Shown here in pieces: positions 1-8,132 of a stretch of 64,000 bases of DNA. Every line of letters begins with the position of its first letter. Within the stretch, counting starts at the first letter, position 1. Under the pieces are notes generated by a model that worked only from the letters and a program-made list of their open reading frames with translations, did not search any database and was not told the DNA's origin. Source of the DNA: Saccharomonospora cyanea NA-134 (GTDB lineage Bacteria; Actinomycetota; Actinomycetes; Mycobacteriales; Pseudonocardiaceae); NCBI RefSeq assembly GCF_000244975.1, contig NZ_CM001440.1, forward strand, positions 5,103,498-5,167,497. Direction: 5' to 3'. The position numbers were made by a program, and so were the translations under genes.

Positions 1-232
1 CCTCGATCGCGTGGGTCATGAACAGAACCCCACTACCGGGTAACGGCTCCGCAAGCTTTTTTCGTTCCAACACTCGCGATCGTGCTGGAGCTCGTGTAAC
101 AATCGACGTGCTGACACACCCCCGGTCAGCGCCTGTGGAGATCCCCTCCGGCCCCCGCGTTCCTCCCCCTGGCGCGGGGGCCTCTCCATGTCCGGCCCCG
201 GTTTCCTCCACCCCCGGTGACCGCCGCAGGAT
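1..232. other. intergenic, no gene seen
   Basis: No reading frame here has a convincing start, ribosome binding site and actinobacterial codon pattern on either strand. It contains a short T-run near position 57 and is presumably the upstream region of the small gene that follows. Confidence 0.4.
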
Positions 233-781
233 GTGCGCAAGACCACAGATTACCGATCGCCGAGACACAACCGTTATCGTGTGGGCGTGCCTCTTCCCTC
301 ATTCGGACGCAGCCGAAGCTCGAACCGGGCCGCGACCCCAGCGCGCCGCACCGACAGGCCGAAGCCTGCGGCTGACGAGCCGGCCGCCGACGATCCCGAG
401 CTGTCCAGCTACCTCGCGGCGTTGGCTCCCGAGAGCGATCTCGAGAGCACCGGCTCCGGGCGGCGGTTCGGGGAAGCGCAGGTCTACCAACTGAGGTTCA
501 GCCTCGCCGCGGGCCAGCAGCTCAAGGAGCTCGCCTCGCAGCTCGGCACCTCCCCCCAGGCCCTGGCCCAGGAATGGGTACTGGAACGCCTCGCGAGCGA
601 GGCGGGCTCCCAGAGCGCTCCCCGGACGCGGCAACAGCCCCCCGCCCCGCAACCGGCCGCGCAGGAGTTCCCCGCAGGCGAGCCCGCAGAACCCACGGGG
701 TTCGCGGAGCCCGCGACCGAGGAGTTGTTCCTCGACCAGCACCAGTGGCCCAGCGAACCGGTGCGCGGCCACCACGGCTGA
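233..781 (+). CDS. hypothetical Ala/Pro-rich protein
   Basis: Unrecognised soluble protein of up to 182 residues. The N-terminal part is basic and probably disordered, a central stretch (about 85-125) is predicted helical and reads like a small DNA-binding or oligomerisation segment, and the C-terminus is rich in Pro, Gln and Glu. There is no signal peptide or membrane segment. The start is uncertain: GTG 233 has a CAGGA almost touching it, while GTG 281 or 287 would remove an atypical basic leader and give a protein beginning MPLPSFGR. A strong hairpin separates it from the convergent cold-shock gene. No function is assigned. Confidence 0.55.
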   Translation: MRKTTDYRSPRHNRYRVGVPLPSFGRSRSSNRAATPARRTDRPKPAADEPAADDPELSSYLAALAPESDLESTGSGRRFGEAQVYQLRFSLAAGQQLKELASQLGTSPQALAQEWVLERLASEAGSQSAPRTRQQPPAPQPAAQEFPAGEPAEPTGFAEPATEELFLDQHQWPSEPVRGHHG

Positions 782-807
782 CCGCGACGCTCGAACCCCG
801 ACACGAA

Positions 808-840
808 AACGAGCCCCCGCCGATACGGCAGGGGCTCGTT
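808..840 (-). terminator. intrinsic terminator of cold-shock gene
   Basis: A 14-bp stem (AACGAGCCCC... with one G-T pair) around a 5-base loop. On the minus strand it is followed by TTTTC, as expected for a rho-independent terminator 28 bases beyond the cold-shock stop codon. It can also end the convergent plus-strand gene. Confidence 0.75.
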
Positions 841-867
841 CGTCGTCAGTGGGGGCGACTCAGGTCC

Positions 868-1071
868 TCAGAGGGCCCGCACCCTCTGAGCCTGGGGGCC
901 CTTCTGGCCCTGGCCGACCTCGAACTCCACACGCTGGTTCTCCTCCAGCGTGCGGAAGCCGCGTCCTTCGATCTCCGAGTAGTGAACGAACACATCGCCC
1001 TCACCGCCGTCCTGGGCGATGAAGCCGAAACCCTTCTCGGCGTTGAACCACTTCACAGTGCCTTGCGCCAC
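868..1071 (-). CDS. csp: cold-shock domain protein
   Basis: A 67-residue CspA-family protein, a single OB-fold that binds single-stranded RNA/DNA and acts as an RNA chaperone. RNP1 (KGFGFI) and RNP2 (VFVHYS) are both intact, and the length is the usual one for the family. The start is GTG 1071, giving [18 protein letters not shown], with GAGGAG 8 bases upstream; the open frame extends further upstream but that part does not resemble the family. It is monocistronic, with its own terminator. It may be constitutive or cold induced; the sequence does not say which. Confidence 0.93.
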   Translation of the reverse strand: MAQGTVKWFNAEKGFGFIAQDGGEGDVFVHYSEIEGRGFRTLEENQRVEFEVGQGQKGPQAQRVRAL

Positions 1072-1541
1072 CGCTGTACTCCTCGTTGCTGTTCCGCATG
1101 GTCGCCGCCGAAGCGACGTCCTGGCCGTCCCGGGCGGTTCCAACGAGACGAGCGCGTGAGCGTGTTCGGCTAACGGCTCGCGTCAGAAGTTCCGCGAGTG
1201 TGAAGCCACGAACACGCAAAACGACGGCCACCGAAGAGCCTACCGGCATTTCCGGGTTTGCGAACCCCTTTATGGCTTGGTTGGCCCAACCGGGCGGATC
1301 ATGGGCGGGGATGTTGCGCGAACACCGCCGTCCGCGACCACACACTCGGTCACATCTCGCTCCCGCCACGCTCGATCACAACTCGCTCTCATCCCCCCGA
1401 AGCGGGAACACGGAGAGAAGCCGCAGACGTCATCTATAGGGGTGAATCGACACGAAGGTGTGAGAGTGATCACTCGCCCTGAGGGGCAACGAACAGTCAT
1501 TCCACGACGTCAGCCAGGTACGCGGGGAGAAGGGGACCACA
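1072..1541. other. divergent intergenic region
   Basis: A 470-base gap holding the promoters of csp (leftward) and of the L,D-transpeptidase (rightward). No protein frame here is convincing. A TATAGG hexamer near 1434 is a possible -10 box for the rightward gene, and a 12-bp palindrome follows at 1464. Confidence 0.5.
1464..1475. promoter_or_regulatory. palindrome GAGTGATCACTC, possible operator
   Basis: A perfect 12-bp palindrome about 30 bases downstream of a possible -10 box and 66 bases before the L,D-transpeptidase start, so a bound regulator would block that promoter. No cognate regulator gene is adjacent. The assignment rests only on symmetry and position. Confidence 0.3.
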
Positions 1542-2744
1542 TTGACGGACTCGATGCCGGCATCCAGAAGAAGACCACTCACGCTCTTGGCCTTCGCGCT
1601 CGTCGCGATCCTGGGACTGGCGGCATGCACCGGTTCCGGGGGCGGCAGCAGCACGGCTCAGGGCGCGCCGAACGGTGACGGCACGTCGACGGACTCGTCG
1701 GCGTCGGTCTCCCTCGAACCGGGTGCCGGAAGCGACGACGTCGCCCCGCGCGACCCGGTGTCGGTGACCGTGCAGAACGGCACCATCACCGAGGTCGCTC
1801 TCACCAACCCCGAGGGCGAGGAAGTCGAGGGGGAGCTCTCGGAGGACAAGACCAGCTGGTCGGTGGCCGAGCCACTCGGCTACGGCAAGAAGTACACGTG
1901 GTCGGGCAGCGCCAAGGGCGCGGACGGCAAGGCCGTGCCGATCAAGGGTTCGTTCACCACGGTGAGCCCGTCGGCCACCAACGGCGTGTCGTCCCTCATC
2001 GGCGACGGCAGGACCTACGGCATCGCCATGCCGATCCGCCTGGAGTTCGACGCGCCTGTGAAGGACAAGGCCGCGGTCGAGAAGGCGCTGCACGTCGAGA
2101 CCTCGCCGGAGAACGAGGGCTCGTGGGCGTGGCTGTCCGACAACGCGGTCCACTGGCGCCCGAAGGAGTACTGGCAGCCGAACACAGAGGTGAAGGTGCG
2201 CGCCGACCTCTACGGGGTGAACTTCGGCGACGGCGTCTACGGCGCCAACGACCTCTCGCTGGACTTCTCCATCGGCCGTGCCCAGATCGCGAAGGGCAAC
2301 ACGCAGACCCACCGCTTCGAGATCTACCGCGATGGTGAGAAGGTGGCCGACTACCCGGCCAGCTACGGGCGCGAGTCCGATCCCAACCTCGTCACGCGCA
2401 GCGGTGTGCACGTCGTGATGAGCAAGCACGACAAGTACTTCATGAACAACCCGGGCTACGGCTACGAGGACTTCGAGGTCGACTGGGCGGTGCGGCTCTC
2501 CAACAACGGTGAGTTCACGCACTCGGCGCCGTGGTCGGTCAAGGACCAGGGGAACGCCAACGTCTCCCACGGCTGCATCAACCTCTCGGCGACCGACGCC
2601 AAGGCGTACTTCGACAGCGCGCTGCCGGGTGACCCCGTGGAGATCACGGGCAGTACGCAGGAACTGCAGGAGAGGGACGGTCTCTACTACGACTGGATCT
2701 ACTCCTGGGAGGAGTGGCAGTCGTTCTCGGCTCTCGACAGCTGA
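1542..2744 (+). CDS. L,D-transpeptidase lipoprotein (YkuD family)
   Basis: Cell-wall enzyme that makes 3-3 cross-links in peptidoglycan or attaches proteins to it, resembling mycobacterial LdtMt2. Order of parts: signal peptide with lipobox LAAC near residue 27, a Ser/Gly/Asp-rich linker, an Ig-like domain pair (about 60-245), then the YkuD catalytic domain (about 245-380) with the SHGCINLS motif, where His343 and Cys345 are the catalytic pair. The 400-residue length fits the family. TTG 1542 is taken as the start because AGAAGGGG lies 5 bases upstream; ATG 1554 is also possible. A perfect terminator follows, so the gene is monocistronic. Confidence 0.9.
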   Translation: MTDSMPASRRRPLTLLAFALVAILGLAACTGSGGGSSTAQGAPNGDGTSTDSSASVSLEPGAGSDDVAPRDPVSVTVQNGTITEVALTNPEGEEVEGELSEDKTSWSVAEPLGYGKKYTWSGSAKGADGKAVPIKGSFTTVSPSATNGVSSLIGDGRTYGIAMPIRLEFDAPVKDKAAVEKALHVETSPENEGSWAWLSDNAVHWRPKEYWQPNTEVKVRADLYGVNFGDGVYGANDLSLDFSIGRAQIAKGNTQTHRFEIYRDGEKVADYPASYGRESDPNLVTRSGVHVVMSKHDKYFMNNPGYGYEDFEVDWAVRLSNNGEFTHSAPWSVKDQGNANVSHGCINLSATDAKAYFDSALPGDPVEITGSTQELQERDGLYYDWIYSWEEWQSFSALDS

Positions 2745-2761
2745 GCACGGTCGAGACCCGA

Positions 2762-2801
2762 TGTGGCGGTGGCCGCTTTACGCGACCACCGCCACGTTTT
2801 T
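2762..2801 (+). terminator. intrinsic terminator
   Basis: The GTGGCGGTGG and CCACCGCCAC arms form a 10-bp perfect stem, extended by further pairs inside, followed directly by GTTTTTC. It ends the L,D-transpeptidase transcript 18 bases past the stop codon. Confidence 0.85.
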
Positions 2802-2823
2802 CTCGCAGGCCCCGGTTAGCGTG

Positions 2824-3396
2824 ATGACCGTGAGCGCAATCGCACAGAACTGGCCTCCCGTCGAGGTGGAGGTTCCGGCTCCGCACCCGGACGCGCCCTC
2901 ACCGGGCGCCGAACTGCCCGTGCACTACAGCCACTGCTTCGGCTGCGGCGACGAAGTGGAGTCCGGGCTGCGTATCCGCTCGACCGTCGGCGACGGCCAC
3001 GTGGTGGTCTCGACGTTCACCGTCACCAAGGGTCATCAGGGTGCGCCGGGACTCGCCCACGGTGGTCTGCTGACGTGTGCGTTCGACGAGGCGCTGGGTA
3101 CCGCGGCGGGCCATCTGCTGCGCGTTCCCGTGGTGACCGCCAAGCTCGAAACCGACTTCCGCCAGCCGGTGCCCGTGGGATCGACGCTGTACATCACCAC
3201 GAAGCTCGACGGCGTCGCGGGCCGCAAGGTCTACGTCAGCGCCGAGGGCAGGCTCGACGCTTCCGACGGCCCACTGGCGGTCGAGGCGCGGGCGTTGTTC
3301 GTCACCGTCGGTGTGGAGCACTTCATCGAACACGGTGACGTCGAACAGTTGCAGGAACTCGGCGAGCGCCACTCCGACTGGGACATCAACCCCTGA
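2824..3396 (+). CDS. PaaI-type hotdog thioesterase
   Basis: A 190-residue single hotdog-fold protein expected to hydrolyse acyl-CoA thioesters. The signature is the central HxGxPGLAHGG stretch (residues about 70-80), where GLAHGG sits on the hotdog helix and binds CoA, followed by the FDEALG acid position. A HCFGCGDE motif with two cysteines near the N-terminus is typical of this actinobacterial subgroup. The start ATG 2824 lies after the preceding terminator; GTG 2821 is one codon upstream in the same frame. The stop overlaps the next start (TGATG), so translation of the phosphoesterase downstream is probably coupled to it. The substrate is unknown. Confidence 0.8.
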   Translation: MTVSAIAQNWPPVEVEVPAPHPDAPSPGAELPVHYSHCFGCGDEVESGLRIRSTVGDGHVVVSTFTVTKGHQGAPGLAHGGLLTCAFDEALGTAAGHLLRVPVVTAKLETDFRQPVPVGSTLYITTKLDGVAGRKVYVSAEGRLDASDGPLAVEARALFVTVGVEHFIEHGDVEQLQELGERHSDWDINP

Positions 3397-4616
3397 TGTT
3401 CTTCGCCGTCCTCAGCGTCCTGATCATCGTCGTCCACCTCTACCTCTGGAAACGGCTGGTCAAGGACACGACCCGGCCCGGGAGCCGGGCCCGCCGGGTG
3501 GGCACGATCGCGCTCGCGGTGTGCGTGACACTGATGGTCGCGGCGTTGTCACTCGGTACGAGCGTGTCACCGGACATCGCCCGATGGTTCGCCTGGCCCG
3601 GCTACCTGTGGCTGGCCATGTTCTTCTACCTGCTGCTGGCCCTGCTCGTGCTGGAGTTGCCGCGGCTGGCCCTTCGCAGGTGGCTGCGCGAGGACACCGG
3701 CGACCCCGCGGCCCCGAACACGGACACGGACACGGACACCGAGTCGGTCGGCGCACCCGGAGCGGCCCCGGCGCGGGCGCCGCGCGTCTCCCGCAGGACC
3801 GCACTGTCGCGGGGTTCGGCGGCACTCGCCGGTGTGGTCTCGCTCGGCCTGGTGGGCTACGGCGCAGGCGTGGCGATGGGTCCGCCGACGATCACGCGCG
3901 TGCCGATCACACTGCGCAGACTCGACCCGCGCGTCGAGGGCTGCCGCATCGCGTTGATCAGTGACGTGCACCTCGGACCCATCATCGGCCGGTCGTTCAC
4001 CCAGCGGATCGTCGACCTGGTGAACGCCGAGAACGTCGACGTCGTCGGCATCGCGGGCGACCTCGTGGACGGCGACGTGGCCGACCTCGCCGACGCGGCC
4101 GCGCCGCTGGCGGATCTCCGCAGCACGCACGGCACCTTCCTCGTCACCGGCAACCACGAGTACTACGTCGGCTACCAGCAGTGGATCGACTTCGTGCCGG
4201 AGCTCGGCATCCGGCCGCTGCGCAACGAACGCGTGGAGATCCGGCACCGGGGCGGTGTGTTCGACCTCGCGGGCATCAACGACGCCACCGGCTACCAGTG
4301 GCAGGACCCCGGGGACGTCGGCGAGGCACTCGCGGGACGGGACACCGAGCGGGCCGTCGTGCTGCTCGCCCACCAACCCGTCGACTTCGACGACGCGGTG
4401 CGCCACGACGTGGACCTGATGCTGGCCGGGCACACCCACGGCGGCCAACTCTCCCCCTTCGAACTGGCCGTCAGCCTCCAGCAGGGCGCCGTGGCCGGGT
4501 TCTACCAGCGTGAGAACACGAAGATGTACGTCACGCGCGGGGCGGGGTTCTGGGGCCCGCCCGTGCGAGTGGGGGCACCCCCGGACATCACGATCGTCGA
4601 GCTGCGCCGCGCGTGA
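3396..4616 (+). CDS. membrane-anchored metallophosphoesterase (YkuE-like)
   Basis: A 406-residue calcineurin-like phosphoesterase. Two or three membrane segments lie in residues 1-100, then an Asp/Thr-rich linker (alternating D-T near residue 112), a twin-Arg-like RVSRRT with a hydrophobic stretch (about 130-165), and the catalytic domain. Metal-binding motifs are all present: SDVHLG, GDLVDGD, GNHEYY and the late GHTHGGQ. The YkuE/YaeI group acts outside the cytoplasmic membrane, in some members on lipid-A or UDP-sugar-type substrates; the substrate here is unknown. The one-base overlap with the thioesterase stop indicates an operon of two. A convergent gene follows after 9 bases. Confidence 0.85.
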   Translation: MFFAVLSVLIIVVHLYLWKRLVKDTTRPGSRARRVGTIALAVCVTLMVAALSLGTSVSPDIARWFAWPGYLWLAMFFYLLLALLVLELPRLALRRWLREDTGDPAAPNTDTDTDTESVGAPGAAPARAPRVSRRTALSRGSAALAGVVSLGLVGYGAGVAMGPPTITRVPITLRRLDPRVEGCRIALISDVHLGPIIGRSFTQRIVDLVNAENVDVVGIAGDLVDGDVADLADAAAPLADLRSTHGTFLVTGNHEYYVGYQQWIDFVPELGIRPLRNERVEIRHRGGVFDLAGINDATGYQWQDPGDVGEALAGRDTERAVVLLAHQPVDFDDAVRHDVDLMLAGHTHGGQLSPFELAVSLQQGAVAGFYQRENTKMYVTRGAGFWGPPVRVGAPPDITIVELRRA

Positions 4617-4625
4617 GTCGCCGGC

Positions 4626-7145
4626 TCACGTGAGCGTGCGCGGGCGGACCGCGTTGGCCCGGTCGACCAGGGCGATCCGCGTCTGCGAGTCGTCCGCCAA
4701 CCGCGCCAGAGTGCGGTAGCGGCGCTCCAGCGCGAACCGGAGATCGCGTTCGGCGAGTGGGCTGCCGAAGATCATGGTGCCCGCGCCGGCCTGCTGCCCC
4801 GCACGCAACCAGTCGAACGCCGCCTCCAGCACCTCCGCCTCCAGACGCGTCCTGCGTTCGACGTCGAGATCCAGGCGGCCGAGCTGCGCGGCAGCGTGCA
4901 CGAGGTCGGCCTCGGTGATCTGGTGGGCGCCTTCCACGAACCGCGTCTTGATCTTGATGGCCGCCACCTGGGCGGCCACGTGGTGCGTCGACGACGCGGG
5001 CACCGATTCCAGCACCTCGATGGCGCTCTGGCGGCCGCCCTGCGCCAGGTACACGCGCGCTAGCCCGAAGGCGGCACTGACGTAGGACCGGTCCGTGCGC
5101 CACACCAGCTCGTACAGCCGCGACGCCTTGAAGTAGTCCCCCACCGCCTCGGCGGTCACGGCCAGGGCGAGCTTCGGCGCGATCTCACCGGGAAGCTCGT
5201 CGTACACGGCCTCGAACGCCACGTGGGCCACCCTCGACCGTCCTCCGGCGAGTTCGATCAGCCCCTTGTACCAGTCGACCCGCCAGTCGTGCGGGAAGCC
5301 CGACTTGATGGCGAGGTACTGCGCGGCCTGCAACTGCCGGTGTGCCTCCACGAGCTCGCCCAGCTCGATGCGGGCCCTGACGATCCGCAGCCGGACCTCG
5401 ATCGACTCCCTCGGCGCGTTCGCCAGCGCCGTGATCGCGGTCTGCGGCCCCGCCGACAGCAGCGTGGCCAGCACCCCCGCGCCGGGGTCGTCGGTGTCCA
5501 CCTGCGGGATGGGCAGCCCCGCGACCACCTCGTCGGGATCGGGCAGCGGGGAACGCCCGCCGCGTTCGGGAACCACCAGGTCGACACCGAACGTGTTGGT
5601 CTCCGGACCGAACACCCTGGACGCGCCCGGCCTCGGCTTGCCGGTGCCCATCGCGAGGATCTCGCGCAACACGCCCGTGAGCTGGTCGGTCATGTCCTCC
5701 GCGGAGATGAACCGACGGTCGGGATCGACGTGCGTGGCCCTGCGCAGGAACCGGTAGTAGCTGTCGAAGAGCCGGAACAGCGGGACCTCGTCCCTGCCGG
5801 GCAGCGTGGTCTTGTACTTGCTGGTGTAGCCGGTGAACTCGAAGCTCAGCACCGCCAGCGTGCGCCCGACGGTGAACAGGTCCGACGCCACCGAGGCACC
5901 GTGCGTGGCCAGCTCCGGAGCGCTGTACCCGCTGGTGAAGAACAGCGGGCTCTCGTAGTCGTCCATGCGCCGCACGGCACCGAGGTCGATCAGCTTCAAC
6001 TGCTCGTGCGTCTGGATGACGTTGTCCGGCTTGAGGTCGCAGTACAGCAGCCCCTGGTTGTGGAGGTAGCCCAGCGCCGGGAGGATCTCCAGCCCGTAGG
6101 CGATGACCTGCGCGATCGGCAGCGGCTCCGCCCGGCCGCTGCGTTTGTGGTGTTCCAGCGCGAGCTGCCGCAGCGACTGCCCGCCGACGTACTCCATCAC
6201 GATGTAGCCGACGGAGTTGCCGGTGTCCGGGTCCGGGTGCTCGACGAAGTTGTAGATCTTGACGATGTTCGGGTGCTCGACCTCGGCGAGGAACTTGGTC
6301 TCGTTCACCGCCGCGGCGACGGCGTTGGCGTCGCCGGTGTTGATGAGTCCTTTCAGGACCACCCAGCGCCCGCTGACGTTGTGGTCCTTGGCGAGGTAGA
6401 TCCACCCGAGGCCGCCGTACGCCAGCGCGCCGAGCACCTCGTACTGGCCGCCGACCATCTCGTGCGGTCGCAGCTTCGGCAGGAACGAAAAACGCGTGCC
6501 GCACTTGTCGCACGTGCCTTCGGGACGTCCGGGCACGCCGTCGCGCCCACGGCCGACCTTCGTACCGCAGTTGCCGCAGTACCGTTTCTCCTCCGAGACG
6601 ACCGGGTTCTCCAGCACGGCCTCGGCCGGGTCGCGGTAGGGCACGGCGGGCACGTCCACGAGCCCGGCGCCGAGCCGACCTCGCCGCGACTTGCGCGACG
6701 ACGTCCGGCGCGACCTACCCGGGTAACTTCCGGTGCCGGTTCCGGTGCCCGTCCCGGTTCCAGTGCCGGTCCCGGTACCCGTCCCGGTCCCGGTGCCGGT
6801 GCCCGTCGAGATCGAGCCGCTCGTGCTGCGCGGCAGCACACTCTCCGTGCCCGGATCGGGAAGTTCCTGCGGCGTGCTGGGTTCGGCCGGTGGCTTCGGC
6901 GGCGCGATGAACGTCGTCGCGGGTGCCTTGCCCGCGAGCACACTCGTCGGCTGCGGCCCCGGAGGCTGCGGGGGTACCTGCTGCTGGGCCTGCACCTCAC
7001 GCGCTTCGGGCACGTGTGGTGGACGGGCGTGCTGAGGTGGCCTCTGCCCGTCCCGGTGTGACCCCGGGGACGCATCCGGCCGGCCGGTCGGAACACCGGC
7101 CTCGTCCGGCGCGGCATGCCGAGGACGGCGTGGCTCATCCGACAC
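4626..7145 (-). CDS. pknG: serine/threonine protein kinase PknG
   Basis: An 839-residue cytosolic kinase. In mycobacteria PknG phosphorylates GarA (OdhI in corynebacteria), relieving inhibition of 2-oxoglutarate dehydrogenase when amino acids are plentiful. Order: a low-complexity N-terminus of about 140 residues ending in a Gly-Thr dipeptide run, a rubredoxin-like metal site (CGNCG... CDKCG, about 190-220), the kinase domain (about 235-480) with YCDLKPDN as catalytic loop and DLG in place of DFG, as in other PknG proteins, and a C-terminal TPR region. GTG 7145 has GGAGG 5 bases upstream. It is the last gene of glnX-glnH-pknG. The N-terminus is longer than in mycobacteria because of the repeat. 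Confidence 0.95.
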   Translation of the reverse strand: MSDEPRRPRHAAPDEAGVPTGRPDASPGSHRDGQRPPQHARPPHVPEAREVQAQQQVPPQPPGPQPTSVLAGKAPATTFIAPPKPPAEPSTPQELPDPGTESVLPRSTSGSISTGTGTGTGTGTGTGTGTGTGTGTGTGSYPGRSRRTSSRKSRRGRLGAGLVDVPAVPYRDPAEAVLENPVVSEEKRYCGNCGTKVGRGRDGVPGRPEGTCDKCGTRFSFLPKLRPHEMVGGQYEVLGALAYGGLGWIYLAKDHNVSGRWVVLKGLINTGDANAVAAAVNETKFLAEVEHPNIVKIYNFVEHPDPDTGNSVGYIVMEYVGGQSLRQLALEHHKRSGRAEPLPIAQVIAYGLEILPALGYLHNQGLLYCDLKPDNVIQTHEQLKLIDLGAVRRMDDYESPLFFTSGYSAPELATHGASVASDLFTVGRTLAVLSFEFTGYTSKYKTTLPGRDEVPLFRLFDSYYRFLRRATHVDPDRRFISAEDMTDQLTGVLREILAMGTGKPRPGASRVFGPETNTFGVDLVVPERGGRSPLPDPDEVVAGLPIPQVDTDDPGAGVLATLLSAGPQTAITALANAPRESIEVRLRIVRARIELGELVEAHRQLQAAQYLAIKSGFPHDWRVDWYKGLIELAGGRSRVAHVAFEAVYDELPGEIAPKLALAVTAEAVGDYFKASRLYELVWRTDRSYVSAAFGLARVYLAQGGRQSAIEVLESVPASSTHHVAAQVAAIKIKTRFVEGAHQITEADLVHAAAQLGRLDLDVERRTRLEAEVLEAAFDWLRAGQQAGAGTMIFGSPLAERDLRFALERRYRTLARLADDSQTRIALVDRANAVRPRTLT
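6730..6807 (-). repeat. 13-unit hexanucleotide repeat inside pknG
   Basis: Thirteen consecutive six-base units (consensus CCGGTS on the plus strand) that encode alternating Gly and Thr within the disordered N-terminus of PknG. The unit keeps frame, so gain or loss of units would change linker length without disrupting the kinase. Confidence 0.85.
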
Positions 7146-7163
7146 TGCTACCTCCGAAAGGTC

Positions 7164-8132
7164 TCACCGGTACTTGGGGCTGGGCGGGGAGGCGGCCCCC
7201 AGGTCCTCGCGCAGCCAGCGGTTGTAGCTCTCCTGCCACGCGCCGCCACGGACCCTCTCCAGCACCGAGTTCACGTACCGCACCATGTCCTCGTTGTCCT
7301 TGGGGACACCGATCCCGTAGTACTCCTCGGTGAACCGGTCGCCGACGATCTTCGTGCCGGTCCGGTCCTGTGCGCGCATGCCCGCGAGGATCGTGTCGTC
7401 GGTCGACACCGCCGCGACCTGACCCTGCTGGAGCAGCACCAGGCAGTCGGACCAGTCGTCGACGGCCACCGGGATGGGCTTCGGCGTGCTGTTCGCGATG
7501 TTCCGCAGCGACGTCGAGTCGCGGGTCGCGCACACGCGCTTGCCCCCGAGGTCGGAGATGTCGCGCGCCGTGGAGTCGGCACTCACGAGCACGCGCTGCC
7601 CCGCCACGTAGTACACCGTCGAGAAGTTGATCTGTTCGAGGCGTTCGCACGTGATGGAGAACGTACGCACGACGATGTCCACGTCACCGTTTGCGAGCGC
7701 ATCGACCCGCTCGGCGGAGGAGATGGCCTTGAACCGGACGGCGTCGGGATCACCGAAGAGAGCTCGCGCGATCTCCCTGGCGATGTCGATGTCGAACCCG
7801 TGCAGCTCACCGGTCTCGGGATCGGAGAAGCCGAAGAGGAACGTGTTCTGGTCGACCCCCGCGATCAGGTGACCACGCTGCCTGATCTCGGCCATCGTCG
7901 AGGAGGCCGGGATGGAGGAGTCGGGCGGCAGACTCGCGGTGGGGTCACAGTCGTCGTCGACGGCACCGGCCGCGCCGAGTTCCGGATCGATCTTCGTGTT
8001 GGCCGGCATCGGCTGCCGCACCGAGCCGACCGGTGCGGGATCGACGGGTTGCGTGACCGTCGAGCAGCCCGCCAGCGCCACGGCGAGCAGCGACGCCAGC
8101 AGGCCGCCTCGGGTCCGGGTCCGGGTTGTCAT
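7164..8132 (-). CDS. glnH: glutamate/glutamine-binding lipoprotein GlnH
   Basis: A 322-residue periplasmic binding protein (family 3, amino acid type). It has a signal peptide with lipobox LAGC near residue 22 and then a bilobed binding domain with LIAGVDQNTFLFG, GFDIDIAREIA and the inter-lobe stretch near DDWSDCLVLLQQG. In mycobacteria GlnH binds Asp/Glu outside the membrane and signals through GlnX to PknG; no ABC permease or ATPase lies beside it here, which fits a sensing rather than uptake role. Its ATG overlaps the glnX stop by one base (TGATG reading), and pknG begins 18 bases beyond its own stop. Confidence 0.92.
   Translation of the reverse strand: MTTRTRTRGGLLASLLAVALAGCSTVTQPVDPAPVGSVRQPMPANTKIDPELGAAGAVDDDCDPTASLPPDSSIPASSTMAEIRQRGHLIAGVDQNTFLFGFSDPETGELHGFDIDIAREIARALFGDPDAVRFKAISSAERVDALANGDVDIVVRTFSITCERLEQINFSTVYYVAGQRVLVSADSTARDISDLGGKRVCATRDSTSLRNIANSTPKPIPVAVDDWSDCLVLLQQGQVAAVSTDDTILAGMRAQDRTGTKIVGDRFTEEYYGIGVPKDNEDMVRYVNSVLERVRGGAWQESYNRWLREDLGAASPPSPKYR

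Noticed and set aside
1497-2570. Long minus-strand frame opposite the L,D-transpeptidase
   Set aside because: It is a mirror of the real gene caused by high GC content; its product is Val/Arg/His-rich with no domain, whereas the plus-strand frame has lipobox and YkuD motif.
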